NCBI GenBank assembly: GCA_037389465.1
Contig: JAZARR010000070.1
Span: 896,501 to 960,500, forward strand
Origin: Baylisascaris procyonis
Lineage: Eukaryota > Nematoda > Chromadorea > Rhabditida > Ascarididae
Length of the DNA stretch: 64,000 nucleotides
Direction: 5' to 3'
Shown: in pieces, positions 34,501 to 49,396 of the stretch
How the letters are laid out: every line of letters begins with the position of its first letter
Position numbering within the stretch: the first letter of the stretch is position 1
Translations under genes and position numbers: made by a program
The notes under the pieces: generated by a model
The model's database searches: none
What the model was told of the DNA's origin: nothing
What the model saw: only the letters and a program-made list of their open reading frames with translations

Positions 34501-37500
34501 TGAAAATATAATTTTATAAAGTTGTATAGATTAAGTTTCACGATCTTTGCGGGTAATTAATGCAAACCGACAGCTTAATTTATATTTCTGGTTGTATGGG
34601 CATATAATTGTGTTTTATCTCACTTATTAAAATAGAAGTTCGTCGCAATGATGCTCATTTTAATTTCGCACTTCATAAATATTTTTAATGTTAATTTCTT
34701 ATAGTCTCACATGGAGGGAAGTCTTTATTTTCTTCACAAGATTGGGAATAAGATAAGAGGAAGCGTAGATAAGAAAAGAGCTGAGTTGTACCGGACATCA
34801 GATACTTTCTTTCTTTTGTTTAGGTAATGCGCTTCTAATGATATCCTTTCATGGTTCCTTGTCTCGAAGATTTGTGCTTATTCAAGCTTTTCCACTAAAT
34901 CCTTCCTCACTTTTTTCAAGCTTAGGTACATCTTGGACACTTTTGTCGCAGAACCATTTAATGCCATGATGATGCACAAAAATTTGTCTCCAAATCCTCA
35001 TCTCTGGTACTGTCAATGAGTTGGAACTGGTATAATTCGGCATCATGAGAGGATGAGTCGAAAAAATTGCGTTTCCTGGATAAGTTGAAGGATTTTTGTG
35101 GTGAAGTATTATACCTTTATGATACCGCAGCGCATTCCTGTGAGCTCAAGAGCGCGGTTCTATTCCCTGTTTGAAGTGGTTGCGCCAAATTTCTATGCAA
35201 TTTGTTTCGCACTGCTGAGGGAAGTAGTCGGCGAACCTAGTTGGCTGAAATTTTTGGTCAGTTGGATTGGATGGAAAACCTTCAGAATTCGAGACTAAAA
35301 TGAGGGATGTCCTGGGAAAAGTCGGGAAATTGAATGCATCTTTGAATTTCGTGAATGAGTGCCTCGGAAATGCTGTTGAAAATGTAGCGGCTAAGAAAGG
35401 CTGGATTATTGTAAATGATGGCAGCACGATGTTAGTGAAAGGTCGGGATTGAGTTCTTATTTTACGAAGTCGCCATGGTTGGGAGAGGTTGTGTGTGAAG
35501 GCAGAAGAGGGACTGCCAATGAGCCGCATTCGGTAAGGTTGAATAAGAATAAATTGTCGAGACCTGAAACCATGAAAGGATATCATTAGAAGTGTATTAC
35601 CTAAACAAAAGAAAGAAAGTATCTGATGCCCGATACAACTCAGCTCTCTTCTTATCTATGCTTCCTCTTATCTTATTCCCAATCTTTTGAAGAAAATAAA
35701 AACTTCTCCCATGTGAAACTATAAGAAATTAACATTAAAAATATTTACGAAGCGCGAAATTGAAATGAGCATCATTGCGACGAGCTTCTATTTTGATAAG
35801 TGAGGAGCATATAACTGAGCATATAACTGACTATTCAAGCATGTAATTTTTTGTCTATTCAACTTTGTCTATTCAAGCATATAATTCCATGAAAATGTTG
35901 GCGCATTTTTTAGGATAATATAAAATACTTGAAGCCTAGGAAATTTATTTTGTATGTGCAACGCTACGGAAGCACTCGAGCTGTTGAATATATTTGAAAA
36001 CTCAAGTCGAAAAACGTAATGTTTATCCATTCGTCAATCCTATAGATCTCTTTGGGAATCCCTAATGTCCGGAATTTTTGCAGAACATTTGGACATTTGG
36101 ATGCAAATGATTCCTCCAGAAGGACGATAATGATTGATCATCCCCCATTCTCACCCTTCACAAACATCAAGAAGTTGAAAGCCATGACCTTACCTCTTTA
36201 CTTATTGATTCATCAGTTGGCAGTACCGGTAGGAGTATATAGCAAAAGAGAGAGGATTAGAAAATGCCTTATAAGGTGACAGCTGTGCTAGTTAAAAAAT
36301 TTCTTCTTTGGGTACAGTAAGGTAGGGTAATATAAACACCATGATATTCATTTCTATGGGACAGTTAAGCGTTCAATACATCTCAGCCTACTGCAGCAAA
36401 GCTCTCAAGAACGGTGTACGACGAATATTTAGCATTCATAGCCGCAAAAGCATCAATGCGGCTCATTGGCATTCCCTCTTCTCCCTTCATTCCTAACCGT
36501 GGAGGTTTCGTAGCATAAGAACTGAACTCCGGCCTTTCACTAACATAGTGCTACCACCATTTGCAATAAGGCAGCATCTCTTAGCCGCTATATTTTCAAC
36601 AGCATTTCCGAGTGAAACGGGTTGCATTCAGGTCAGGAGTGAAACGGGTTGCCAAGACATCCCTCATTTTAGTCCCGAATTCTGAAGGTTTTCCGTCCAA
36701 TCCAACTGACCAAAAATTTCAGCTAACTAGGTTCGTCGACTACCTCCCTTACCACTCGAAACAAATTGCACATTTGCAGCAGGCCGGAATGTTTTGAACA
36801 CTTGGCTGCCCCATACAAATGAATATCATGGTGTTTATATTACTGCACCTTACTGTATTGAAAGTAGATATTTTTTGACTAGCGCCGTTGTCACCTTATA
36901 AGCCATTTTCTTATCCTATCTTTTTTGCTTAGCATAGTCTTTTTGGAAAGTAGAGATCGCTGTGCTTTGGAGAATGCTGTTAGCGAACCTCGAACCGTTT
37001 TCATACTAAAAGGTTTCATCATTCGGTGACCGGCCGGTTTTCGCTGCATGCTAAATTAATAGAAGCCCATATATACTGTTGTCACTTGTGTTTTCGGGAA
37101 TAGGAAGGTAGCCAGAGGCTCGTTAAATGGGACTTATGCTTTCCTGCGAAACTCGGGGGGGGGGTGGGGGGATCAACATCAAAGAGCAAAATTTTTCCGA
37201 ATATTTTAAAAGGGAAAAGCTTTTCGTCTATCTGTTCTGAGACGAGTGTCATCAAAATCAGAGAAGATGGACAGAGCGAAAAATGGGGAAGGCCGCCGAG
37301 CAGATGGGATCGATCCTATTTCGTAATGAGCTTGTTTTTTTGGGCTATTTTTAGCATTTATGAAACATGTTTATATCACTCTGTTTAAATGTGATACTGT
37401 GTGCACATAAATGCGCCTCATCATTGCAAAATTCGCACCAATTTCCGATAGTTTTATGGGAAAAATCTCATTTCCCAAAAATTAAATGAGGAAGATTTGT

Positions 37501-39047
37501 TGAGAGGGAAGGGGGTACTTCCGTCTTGATTAGCCCGAGCGGGCGCGTACGAACGCTTGCTCGCGTCACCCGCATAGTGATCACAGTAATACGCGGTGAT
37601 CACGATCACAGTAATATGCGGTGATCGCAGCGCGTATCACTGTACCTTGACGGTGATGCAAAACGTCATATTAGCGCCAAAATTGCAATAGGCACGCAAA
37701 TATAAGCATTGCCTTTTGCATCAGCGCTCAGTGCTATTCTTGTTGAATAGGGGTGCGATGAGGCATAGGGAGTGTTGTGTGAACGGGCCGATCGTTTCTG
37801 TGTGAAGTTTAATGAGTTTCGTTAATGTGTGAAGTATGTCGTATTCAATAGTTCAAGAATCTTTCATGTTGATGAAGTATAATGTAATGTAACTTTGGAA
37901 ACTTCAAAGGCAATGAAGTATTCAATAATATAAATTAAAAGTCACGATAGATTGGCGTCATTGGCTTGTAGAGTTTTTGTTGAATGCTGTTTATTTGATT
38001 ATAATCTCTTGTTGTGTCTCTTATTATTGCTTATTTTTCTTTCTAAATATCGCAATTAGCCGTAAGGTGTACGTGGTCCGTGCGCTTATTATTTCAGCTA
38101 GCGCGATTTTTTGAAAACGGAAAAGATAAAAGGCGGATGAAAGGGCAAAGGGGAAGCCAGTTGTGGGGGCTTGATGGCGAGGGGTCTTTCTTGGAATACC
38201 ATATGGCTAAGGATGGTCTTTTTCCTGTCCCTCCTCTTCAGGTAGCTTCTTAGTAATCTGCGGATATTTTTGGATATTCGAAAGTTTTTTCCTCTTAGCG
38301 TCAGATTGAACGATGTACGTCCTTGTTCTTTCTCGAAATTTGCAACTGAATCAATATGTGGTGGTTAATTTCTGTGAAATCACGCCAAAATTCTACATTC
38401 AAAGAACTTCATCTTGGAGGGCACTTCCCATATCTACCTTTAATTAGGTGCATTTTTCACTCATTTTCGTGGTATTTTATTTTTTTATTTATTTTATTTT
38501 ATTTTTACTTCATTTTTTTGTGATAGTCTTAGCAAGATCTAGTTCTATCCAATTTCAGCATTTCATTGATATATCTATCAATGCGTAATGCATATGTTTG
38601 ATTGCATGTGAATGAGCGTTTTCATGACGTATCACTATTGAGCATGTCCAACTCCAGAATGCAGCTATTTCCGTTGTGCTCTTTATGTCTATTTGGTCTC
38701 AGTACAATTCATCAGAGTAGATTGTTGTGTCTTTAATAATGCCCCTATGTTAAGCTTCTTTTTGGTATTTCTTGTTTGCATATACTGCCTCACGCAATTT
38801 CCTCATATTCCTGGGAGTTTATAGAAATTTTTTTTCGGCTCGTGAATGCAAGACCAGCGTTGCTAACATTGTTCACGCCAATCAGGAGACCCATGGTTGG
38901 GGTCCCGCGATCCCCGAGGGGTTGAGGCTGCTGCTCAGAAAATCGCATAGGAGGGGATTTTGGAGCGCGGCGCCTCGCTATGAACTTATTCATTTCTTAG
39001 TCCAAAATCGTGATATTGTGTTTATGCGAGGGCCTATGTAACGAGGG
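31567..39047 (+). repeat. Tandem unit copy 3 (7,481 bp)
   Basis: Full copy. It has CCTAAGCATT near 33050 like copies 5-7, but unlike copy 4. The G tract is G10-T-G6 at 37155-37171. Confidence 0.97.
33146..33221 (+). ncRNA. Pre-miRNA-like hairpin, copy 3
   Basis: Identical by eye to copy 1. Confidence 0.4.
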
Positions 39048-42000
39048 ACATTAGGGGAACGATGGTGAATTCTCGGGTAATTCTTGAGGAACTAGTTGGT
39101 TTTTTGGCTCTGACGTATATTTATTTAAATACTTGAATGCCAGGCTCACTTTTTTGTTTCGTATAATCTTTCGAAAGATAAACAAATGATGAAACATGCC
39201 TAGGGTGGTTGATATAATATCGGTTTTCGCAAATTCGCTAGTTAAACCAAATGTTCCAGAGCTTAGGAGCAAATGAGTTGAGTGATAACGAATTTATATT
39301 CTAATCGAGCAGACTTCCCATATTTATCTTCCTGCAAAACGTTTTAACGTTTATTTTTGAGGCTCAACCCTAGAAGATTTTCAGATAAGTTGAGTGTTTC
39401 TGAATGAGAGTGAGTCAGCCTGAAAGTATTATAAGAGGTCATATTGTGGCTGATTATATTTGCTAAATTTCATAGCCCAAAATTCAGTAGTTCATGAATG
39501 GAAGGTGCAGAAGAAATTAAGGAGGATTGTACAAATGTATTTAAAGGTGTGGTTTCATTATAATACGTTATTAAATGCAAATTTTAATGCGTTTTGCCAA
39601 TACAGACGTGCGAAGATGCGCTGTCTGTCTAAAGATTGGATTCGATTTCTTTTATGATACAATTTCTGTCGAAGATTTGTCGTGATTTTTGCTAAGCTTG
39701 ATATGACTGGTGTTTTCACTGATAACGAAGTTAATGTACTTCACATAGGTTGATATTCCCTAGAATGATTTGCATCTCATTAGTTTTGACAATAATAGCT
39801 CAACCGAAATCAGATTCGTTGGTGTATTCATCCACTTAGCTAATTTAAGTTTCTGTGGTCGTAAAAGTATTTAAGCGTTTCGTGAACAGGAATCCAACCA
39901 GATTTGACTCGAACAAAATATAGAGGTGAATTTCTAGAAGAGTGTGAATCCGAGTTTTTCATGCAGTTTTGGTGATTAATATTGATTGCTTTTGTGCAAA
40001 AAAGTTAGTTCATTTTTTTGCCCGGTTCGTAATCCTATTAAATTTAAAAGTCAACAAATAAGCGAACAGATTTTAGCATTTCGGTAATCTATAGTAGTGC
40101 TTATTGTTTAGCATATTTAAAAGCAACGGTTCGATAGAGGTACATTTGCAAATTTCTTTGCGTAATTTCTGAAGAAGTTTATGGTGAAGAGTAAAAGAGG
40201 CGAAAATGGACATATAGGTTATTCTTATAGGATTTATTAGGATTCATAGTAGTCATTATTTCGTATTAGCAAATGGTTCTTCATATTTAGCCTTATTAGA
40301 TGTTTGTATTTGCATTTTATGGAAATGAATTGATTCGCTATTTTTATCAATGAAATCGCTTTTCCACTTTCAACTTGAAATTCATCACTCACCTTCACTT
40401 ATGCTTGAGCTTGGAATAATTTATTACTCCATTATTAGATCTATATTTTACACTAGAATGACATCTTATATATTAAAAAATTTGTTGGTTTATTGGACAT
40501 GACGTCATCTATATAGGCGCCCTAATGCCTAATCATTTTATCCTTTATTGCTGTAGTAGATTTTTTTTAGACGAAGTGCTAGTTTTCAGCATCAGAAAAT
40601 AGTTTCCTTGTCTTTTTTATTTCATGTCATCAGAGTCACCTACTTTAGCTGGGTAAAACCTGACAACAAGGTTTACCTAGCTAAAGCAGATGCCTGTGAT
40701 GAGATGAGGCGATTCCTTTCGATCAATTTAGCGGTGCAGTCAGATTACCCATCTTTTCTTTACTGTAACGATCTTTTATAAAATGAGTTTTTCTCTCATA
40801 GTAACGTCATGTCTGCGCTTGTGTGCATATATGTATAACTCAGTGATCGACAGCTTCAAACTCTCTATTCATCTTATCTCATTGTCATGGTTATCGTTGT
40901 GACATTTGGGAGGCTTAGAGATGATGTAATATTTGCATATGCAAATTTTGCATATGAAGAAGTTGGTTGTGGACAAAGAGGAATTCTTTAGCAAAGTTTT
41001 ATGCAAATGGCCGATTTTCTCCGCAAAATTGACATCGAATGCTGTGCCATTTTTTCTTCTATTTGACATTCCCTGTTTGATGTGTTGATCCAATTTGCAC
41101 ATGTAATGTGTTGCTATTGCAAATTGCCTTTGCGATAGAGGAGGGTTCTTTGATGCGATGCCTCGTTTATTTTTCATTTATGGAAGTGGTCTGTATAGCG
41201 GATAACATTGCAACGGCTTACATTCTTTTAGTCTTGTTTCGATTTCCAATTCGTTGAGCTTGGCAACGACATGTGCTTGGCATTCTGAAACCGAAACATT
41301 GCGATAGCTTTACAGCTTATCAACTGGTCTACTCAACCAGAAGAAAGTCTTAGTAATTAACTCTTAGTACATTTTTCGGTTTTTTAAACCTTTCGAATGG
41401 CTTCTGCCCTTCATCATCAATCCCAACATTACTGTTCTACTCTATAACTGTCTTTCGTGTCGATCAAATTTCGAGGCTCATAAGATATTCGTTTTTGGGT
41501 TGTAATGATACTCAGTATTAAGGCGTCAACTTTTTTAAAGCAAGAAAGCTCGTGGGTTCATAGTCACAAGGTGTTTATACGACTTTGTTTGCTAGAGATT
41601 CTCTACTAAATTTCGATGAATGAACTCTAAAATCAACGTTTAAGTCGAGGGCAAGGTTTTACGATTGTTTTATTTAAATAGGAGCAAGTGGAAAGGTTGT
41701 GCTAGATGAATTGCCCATGAATATATATGCTTTTGCTATTTTGCTTGCATCACTTAAAGAATTTCATAAATTGTAATTAAATAAGGAGTATGCACTCACA
41801 GATCTGTTCATTTTTCAAATGCTTCCGCGGCGTAGGATTGTTCTTTTCGAAAGAATGTTTTTTTGCGGCATTCAGATGGTTTCAAGTGAAGATTTTGTTG
41901 GCTGCATTCTTTAATCGAAATTGTTTGCATAGATAGACATTCACATACACCTGTATGCCTATGATAGTGCTGTAAACACTTTGAAAATATAATTTTATAA

Positions 42001-45000
42001 AGTTGTATAGATTAAGTTTCACGATCTTTGCGGGTAATTAATGCAAACCGACAGCTTAATTTATATTTCTGGTTGTATGGGCATATAATTGTGTTTTATC
42101 TCACTTATTAAAATAGAAGTTCGTCGCAATGATGCTCATTTTAATTTCGCACTTCATAAATATTTTTAATGTTAATTTCTTATAGTCTCACATGGAGGGA
42201 AGTCTTTATTTTCTTCACAAGATTGGGAATAAGATAAGAGGAAGCGTAGATAAGAAAAGAGCTGAGTTGTACCGGACATCAGATACTTTCTTTCTTTTGT
42301 TTAGGTAATGCGCTTCTAATGATATCCTTTCATGGTTCCTTGTCTCGAAGATTTGTGCTTATTCAAGCTTTTCCACTAAATCCTTCCTCACTTTTTTCAA
42401 GCTTAGGTACATCTTGGACACTTTTGTCGCAGAACCATTTAATGCCATGATGATGCACAAAAATTTGTCTCCAAATCCTCATCTCTGGTACTGTCAATGA
42501 GTTGGAACTGGTATAATTCGGCATCATGAGAGGATGAGTCGAAAAAATTGCGTTTCCTGGATAAGTTGAAGGATTTTTGTGGTGAAGTATTATACCTTTA
42601 TGATACCGCAGCGCATTCCTGTGAGCTCAAGAGCGCGGTTCTATTCCCTGTTTGAAGTGGTTGCGCCAAATTTCTATGCAATTTGTTTCGCACTGCTGAG
42701 GGAAGTAGTCGGCGAACCTAGTTGGCTGAAATTTTTGGTCAGTTGGATTGGATGGAAAACCTTCAGAATTCGAGACTAAAATGAGGGATGTCCTGGGAAA
42801 AGTCGGGAAATTGAATGCATCTTTGAATTTCGTGAATGAGTGCCTCGGAAATGCTGTTGAAAATGTAGCGGCTAAGAAAGGCTGGATTATTGTAAATGAT
42901 GGCAGCACGATGTTAGTGAAAGGTCGGGATTGAGTTCTTATTTTACGAAGTCGCCATGGTTGGGAGAGGTTGTGTGTGAAGGCAGAAGAGGGACTGCCAA
43001 TGAGCCGCATTCGGTAAGGTTGAATAAGAATAAATTGTCGAGACCTGAAACCATGAAAGGATATCATTAGAAGTGTATTACCTAAACAAAAGAAAGAAAG
43101 TATCTGATGCCCGATACAACTCAGCTCTCTTCTTATCTATGCTTCCTCTTATCTTATTCCCAATCTTTTGAAGAAAATAAAAACTTCTCCCATGTGAAAC
43201 TATAAGAAATTAACATTAAAAATATTTACGAAGCGCGAAATTGAAATGAGCATCATTGCGACGAGCTTCTATTTTGATAAGTGAGGAGCATATAACTGAG
43301 CATATAACTGACTATTCAAGCATGTAATTTTTTGTCTATTCAACTTTGTCTATTCAAGCATATAATTCCATGAAAATGTTGGCGCATTTTTTAGGATAAT
43401 ATAAAATACTTGAAGCCTAGGAAATTTATTTTGTATGTGCAACGCTACGGAAGCACTCGAGCTGTTGAATATATTTGAAAACTCAAGTCGAAAAACGTAA
43501 TGTTTATCCATTCGTCAATCCTATAGATCTCTTTGGGAATCCCTAATGTCCGGAATTTTTGCAGAACATTTGGACATTTGGATGCAAATGATTCCTCCAG
43601 AAGGACGATAATGATTGATCATCCCCCATTCTCACCCTTCACAAACATCAAGAAGTTGAAAGCCATGACCTTACCTCTTTACTTATTGATTCATCAGTTG
43701 GCAGTACCGGTAGGAGTATATAGCAAAAGAGAGAGGATTAGAAAATGCCTTATAAGGTGACAGCTGTGCTAGTTAAAAAATTTCTTCTTTGGGTACAGTA
43801 AGGTAGGGTAATATAAACACCATGATATTCATTTCTATGGGACAGTTAAGCGTTCAATACATCTCAGCCTACTGCAGCAAAGCTCTCAAGAACGGTGTAC
43901 GACGAATATTTAGCATTCATAGCCGCAAAAGCATCAATGCGGCTCATTGGCATTCCCTCTTCTCCCTTCATTCCTAACCGTGGAGGTTTCGTAGCATAAG
44001 AACTGAACTCCGGCCTTTCACTAACATAGTGCTACCACCATTTGCAATAAGGCAGCATCTCTTAGCCGCTATATTTTCAACAGCATTTCCGAGTGAAACG
44101 GGTTGCATTCAGGTCAGGAGTGAAACGGGTTGCCAAGACATCCCTCATTTTAGTCCCGAATTCTGAAGGTTTTCCGTCCAATCCAACTGACCAAAAATTT
44201 CAGCTAACTAGGTTCGTCGACTACCTCCCTTACCACTCGAAACAAATTGCACATTTGCAGCAGGCCGGAATGTTTTGAACACTTGGCTGCCCCATACAAA
44301 TGAATATCATGGTGTTTATATTACTGCACCTTACTGTATTGAAAGTAGATATTTTTTGACTAGCGCCGTTGTCACCTTATAAGCCATTTTCTTATCCTAT
44401 CTTTTTTGCTTAGCATAGTCTTTTTGGAAAGTAGAGATCGCTGTGCTTTGGAGAATGCTGTTAGCGAACCTCGAACCGTTTTCATACTAAAAGGTTTCAT
44501 CATTCGGTGACCGGCCGGTTTTCGCTGCATGCTAAATTAATAGAAGCCCATATATACTGTTGTCACTTGTGTTTTCGGGAATAGGAAGGTAGCCAGAGGC
44601 TCGTTAAATGGGACTTATGCTTTCCTGCGAAACTCGGGGGGGGTGGGGGGGGGATCAACATCAAAGAGCAAAATTTTTCCGAATATTTTAAAAGGGAAAA
44701 GCTTTTCGTCTATCTGTTCTGAGACGAGTGTCATCAAAATCAGAGAAGATGGACAGAGCGAAAAATGGGGAAGGCCGCCGAGCAGATGGGATCGATCCTA
44801 TTTCGTAATGAGCTTGTTTTTTTGGGCTATTTTTAGCATTTATGAAACATGTTTATATCACTCTGTTTAAATGTGATACTGTGTGCACATAAATGCGCCT
44901 CATCATTGCAAAATTCGCACCAATTTCCGATAGTTTTATGGGAAAAATCTCATTTCCCAAAAATTAAATGAGGAAGATTTGTTGAGAGGGAAGGGGGTAC

Positions 45001-46529
45001 TTCCGTCTTGATTAGCCCGAGCGGGCGCGTACGAACGCTTGCTCGCGTCACCCGCATAGTGATCACAGTAATACGCGGTGATCACGATCACAGTAATATG
45101 CGGTGATCGCAGCGCGTATCACTGTACCTTGACGGTGATGCAAAACGTCATATTAGCGCCAAAATTGCAATAGGCACGCAAATATAAGCATTGCCTTTTG
45201 CATCAGCGCTCAGTGCTATTCTTGTTGAATAGGGGTGCGATGAGGCATAGGGAGTGTTGTGTGAACGGGCCGATCGTTTCTGTGTGAAGTTTAATGAGTT
45301 TCGTTAATGTGTGAAGTATGTCGTATTCAATAGTTCAAGAATCTTTCATGTTGATGAAGTATAATGTAATGTAACTTTGGAAACTTCAAAGGCAATGAAG
45401 TATTCAATAATATAAATTAAAAGTCACGATAGATTGGCGTCATTGGCTTGTAGAGTTTTTGTTGAATGCTGTTTATTTGATTATAATCTCTTGTTGTGTC
45501 TCTTATTATTGCTTATTTTTCTTTCTAAATATCGCAATTAGCCGTAAGGTGTACGTGGTCCGTGCGCTTATTATTTCAGCTAGCGCGATTTTTTGAAAAC
45601 GGAAAAGATAAAAGGCGGATGAAAGGGCAAAGGGGAAGCCAGTTGTGGGAGCTTGATGGTGAGGGGTCTTTCTTGGAATACCATATGGCTAAGGATGGTC
45701 TTTTTCCTGTCCCTCCTCTTCAGGTAGCTTCTTAGTAATCTGCGGATATTTTTGGATATTCGAAAGTTTTTTCCTCTTAGCGTCAGATTGAACGATGTAC
45801 GTCCTTGTTCTTTCTCGAAATTTGCAACTGAATCAATATGTGGTGGTTAATTTCTGTGAAATCACGCCAAAATTCTACATTCAAAGAACTTCATCTTGGA
45901 GGGCACTTCCCATATCTACCTTTAATTAGGTGCATTTTTCACTCATTTTCGTGGTATTTTATTTTTTTATTTATTTTATTTTATTTTTACTTCATTTTTT
46001 TGTGATAGTCTTAGCAAGATCTAGTTCTATCCAATTTCAGCATTTCATTGATATATCTATCAATGCGTAATGCATATGTTTGATTGCATGTGAATGAGCG
46101 TTTTCATGACGTATCACTATTGAGCATGTCCAACTCCAGAATGCAGCTATTTCCGTTGTGCTCTTTATGTCTATTTGGTCTCAGTACAATTCATCAGAGT
46201 AGATTGTTGTGTCTTTAATAATGCCCCTATGTTAAGCTTCTTTTTGGTATTTCTTGTTTGCATATACTGCCTCACGCAATTTCCTCATATTCCTGGGAGT
46301 TTATAGAAATTTTTTTTCGGCTCGTGAATGCAAGACCAGCGTTGCTAACATTGTTCACGCCAATCAGGAGACCCATGGTTGGGGTCCCGCGATCCCCGAG
46401 GGGTTGAGGCTGCTGCTCAGAAAATCGCATAGGAGGGGATTTTGGAGCGCGGCGCCTCGCTATGAACTTATTCATTTCTTAGTCCAAAATCGTGATATTG
46501 TGTTTATGCGAGGGCCTATGTAACGAGGG
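39048..46529 (+). repeat. Tandem unit copy 4 (7,482 bp)
   Basis: Full copy. It reads GGGAGCTTGATGGTG near 45646 like copies 5-6 (copies 1-3: GGGGGCTTGATGGCG), yet CCTAATCATT near 40528 like copies 1-2. It is therefore a mosaic of the two groups. The G tract is G8-T-G9 at 44636-44653. Confidence 0.97.
40627..40702 (+). ncRNA. Pre-miRNA-like hairpin, copy 4
   Basis: Identical by eye to copy 1. Confidence 0.4.
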
Positions 46530-48108
46530 ACATTAGGGGAACGATGGTGAATTCTCGGGTAATTCTTGAGGAACTAGTTGGTTTTTTGGCTCTGACGTAT
46601 ATTTATTTAAATACTTGAATGCCAGGCTCACTTTTTTGTTTCGTATAATCTTTCGAAAGATAAACAAATGATGAAACATGCCTAGGGTGGTTGATATAAT
46701 ATCGGTTTTCGCAAATTCGCTAGTTAAACCAAATGTTCCAGAGCTTAGGAGCAAATGAGTTGAGTGATAACGAATTTATATTCTAATCGAGCAGACTTCC
46801 CATATTTATCTTCCTGCAAAACGTTTTAACGTTTATTTTTGAGGCTCAACCCTAGAAGATTTTCAGATAAGTTGAGTGTTTCTGAATGAGAGTGAGTCAG
46901 CCTGAAAGTATTATAAGAGGTCATATTGTGGCTGATTATATTTGCTAAATTTCATAGCCCAAAATTCAGTAGTTCATGAATGGAAGGTGCAGAAGAAATT
47001 AAGGAGGATTGTACAAATGTATTTAAAGGTGTGGTTTCATTATAATACGTTATTAAATGCAAATTTTAATGCGTTTTGCCAATACAGACGTGCGAAGATG
47101 CGCTGTCTGTCTAAAGATTGGATTCGATTTCTTTTATGATACAATTTCTGTCGAAGATTTGTCGTGATTTTTGCTAAGCTTGATATGACTGGTGTTTTCA
47201 CTGATAACGAAGTTAATGTACTTCACATAGGTTGATATTCCCTAGAATGATTTGCATCTCATTAGTTTTGACAATAATAGCTCAACCGAAATCAGATTCG
47301 TTGGTGTATTCATCCACTTAGCTAATTTAAGTTTCTGTGGTCGTAAAAGTATTTAAGCGTTTCGTGAACAGGAATCCAACCAGATTTGACTCGAACAAAA
47401 TATAGAGGTGAATTTCTAGAAGAGTGTGAATCCGAGTTTTTCATGCAGTTTTGGTGATTAATATTGATTGCTTTTGTGCAAAAAAGTTAGTTCATTTTTT
47501 TGCCCGGTTCGTAATCCTATTAAATTTAAAAGTCAACAAATAAGCGAACAGATTTTAGCATTTCGGTAATCTATAGTAGTGCTTATTGTTTAGCATATTT
47601 AAAAGCAACGGTTCGATAGAGGTACATTTGCAAATTTCTTTGCGTAATTTCTGAAGAAGTTTATGGTGAAGAGTAAAAGAGGCGAAAATGGACATATAGG
47701 TTATTCTTATAGGATTTATTAGGATTCATAGTAGTCATTATTTCGTATTAGCAAATGGTTCTTCATATTTAGCCTTATTAGATGTTTGTATTTGCATTTT
47801 ATGGAAATGAATTGATTCGCTATTTTTATCAATGAAATCGCTTTTCCACTTTCAACTTGAAATTCATCACTCACCTTCACTTATGCTTGAGCTTGGAATA
47901 ATTTATTACTCCATTATTAGATCTATATTTTACACTAGAATGACATCTTATATGTTAAAAAATTTGTTGGTTTATTGGACATGACGTCATCTATATAGGC
48001 GCCCTAATGCCTAAGCATTTTATCCTTTATTGCTGTAGTAGATTTTTTTTAGACGAAGTGCTAGTTTTCAGCATCAGAAAATAGTTTCCTTGTCTTTTTT
48101 ATTTCATG

Positions 48109-48184
48109 TCATCAGAGTCACCTACTTTAGCTGGGTAAAACCTGACAACAAGGTTTACCTAGCTAAAGCAGATGCCTGTGATGA
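48109..48184 (+). ncRNA. Pre-miRNA-like hairpin, copy 5
   Basis: Identical by eye to copy 1. Confidence 0.4.
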
Positions 48185-49163
48185 GATGAGGCGATTCCTT
48201 TCGATCAATTTAGCGGTGCAGTCAGATTACCCATCTTTTCTTTACTGTAACGATCTTTTATAAAATGAGTTTTTCTCTCATAGTAACGTCATGTCTGCGC
48301 TTGTGTGCATATATGTATAACTCAGTGATCGACAGCTTCAAACTCTCTATTCATCTTATCTCATTGTCATGGTTATCGTTGTGACATTTGGGAGGCTTAG
48401 AGATGATGTAATATTTGCATATGCAAATTTTGCATATGAAGAAGTTGGTTGTGGACAAAGAGGAATTCTTTAGCAAAGTTTTATGCAAATGGCCGATTTT
48501 CTCCGCAAAATTGACATCGAATGCTGTGCCATTTTTTCTTCTATTTGACATTCCCTGTTTGATGTGTTGATCCAATTTGCACATGTAATGTGTTGCTATT
48601 GCAAATTGCCTTTGCGATAGAGGAGGGTTCTTTGATGCGATGCCTCGTTTATTTTTCATTTATGGAAGTGGTCTGTATAGCGGATAACATTGCAACGGCT
48701 TACATTCTTTTAGTCTTGTTTCGATTTCCAATTCGTTGAGCTTGGCAACGACATGTGCTTGGCATTCTGAAACCGAAACATTGCGATAGCTTTACAGCTT
48801 ATCAACTGGTCTACTCAACCAGAAGAAAGTCTTAGTAATTAACTCTTAGTACATTTTTCGGTTTTTTAAACCTTTCGAATGGCTTCTGCCCTTCATCATC
48901 AATCCCAACATTACTGTTCTACTCTATAACTGTCTTTCGTGTCGATCAAATTTCGAGGCTCATAAGATATTCGTTTTTGGGTTGTAATGATACTCAGTAT
49001 TAAGGCGTCAACTTTTTTAAAGCAAGAAAGCTCGTGGGTTCATAGTCACAAGGTGTTTATACGACTTTGTTTGCTAGAGATTCTCTACTAAATTTCGATG
49101 AATGAACTCTAAAATCAACGTTTAAGTCGAGGGCAAGGTTTTACGATTGTTTTATTTAAATAG

Positions 49164-49396
49164 GAGCAAGTGGAAAGGTTGTGCTAGATGAATTGCCCAT
49201 GAATATATATGCTTTTGCTATTTTGCTTGCATCACTTAAAGAATTTCATAAATTGCAATTAAATAAGGAGTATGCACTCACAGATCTGTTCATTTTTCAA
49301 ATGCTTCCGCGGCGTAGGATTGTTCTTTTCGAAAGAATGTTTTTTTGCGGCATTCAGATGGTTTCAAGTGAAGATTTTGTTGGCTGCATTCTTTAA
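49164..49396 (+). CDS. Exon-like frame, open form (copy 5)
   Basis: Same sequence as the closed form in copies 1-4, but with CAA instead of TAA, so that about 77 codons are open from the acceptor-like TAG at 49161-49163 to the TAA at 49394-49396. The peptide contains LPMNIYAFAILLASLKEF, a hydrophobic helix-like part, then LPRRRIVLFERMFF. It could be a terminal exon. No upstream exon was matched, and no domain is recognised. Confidence 0.25.
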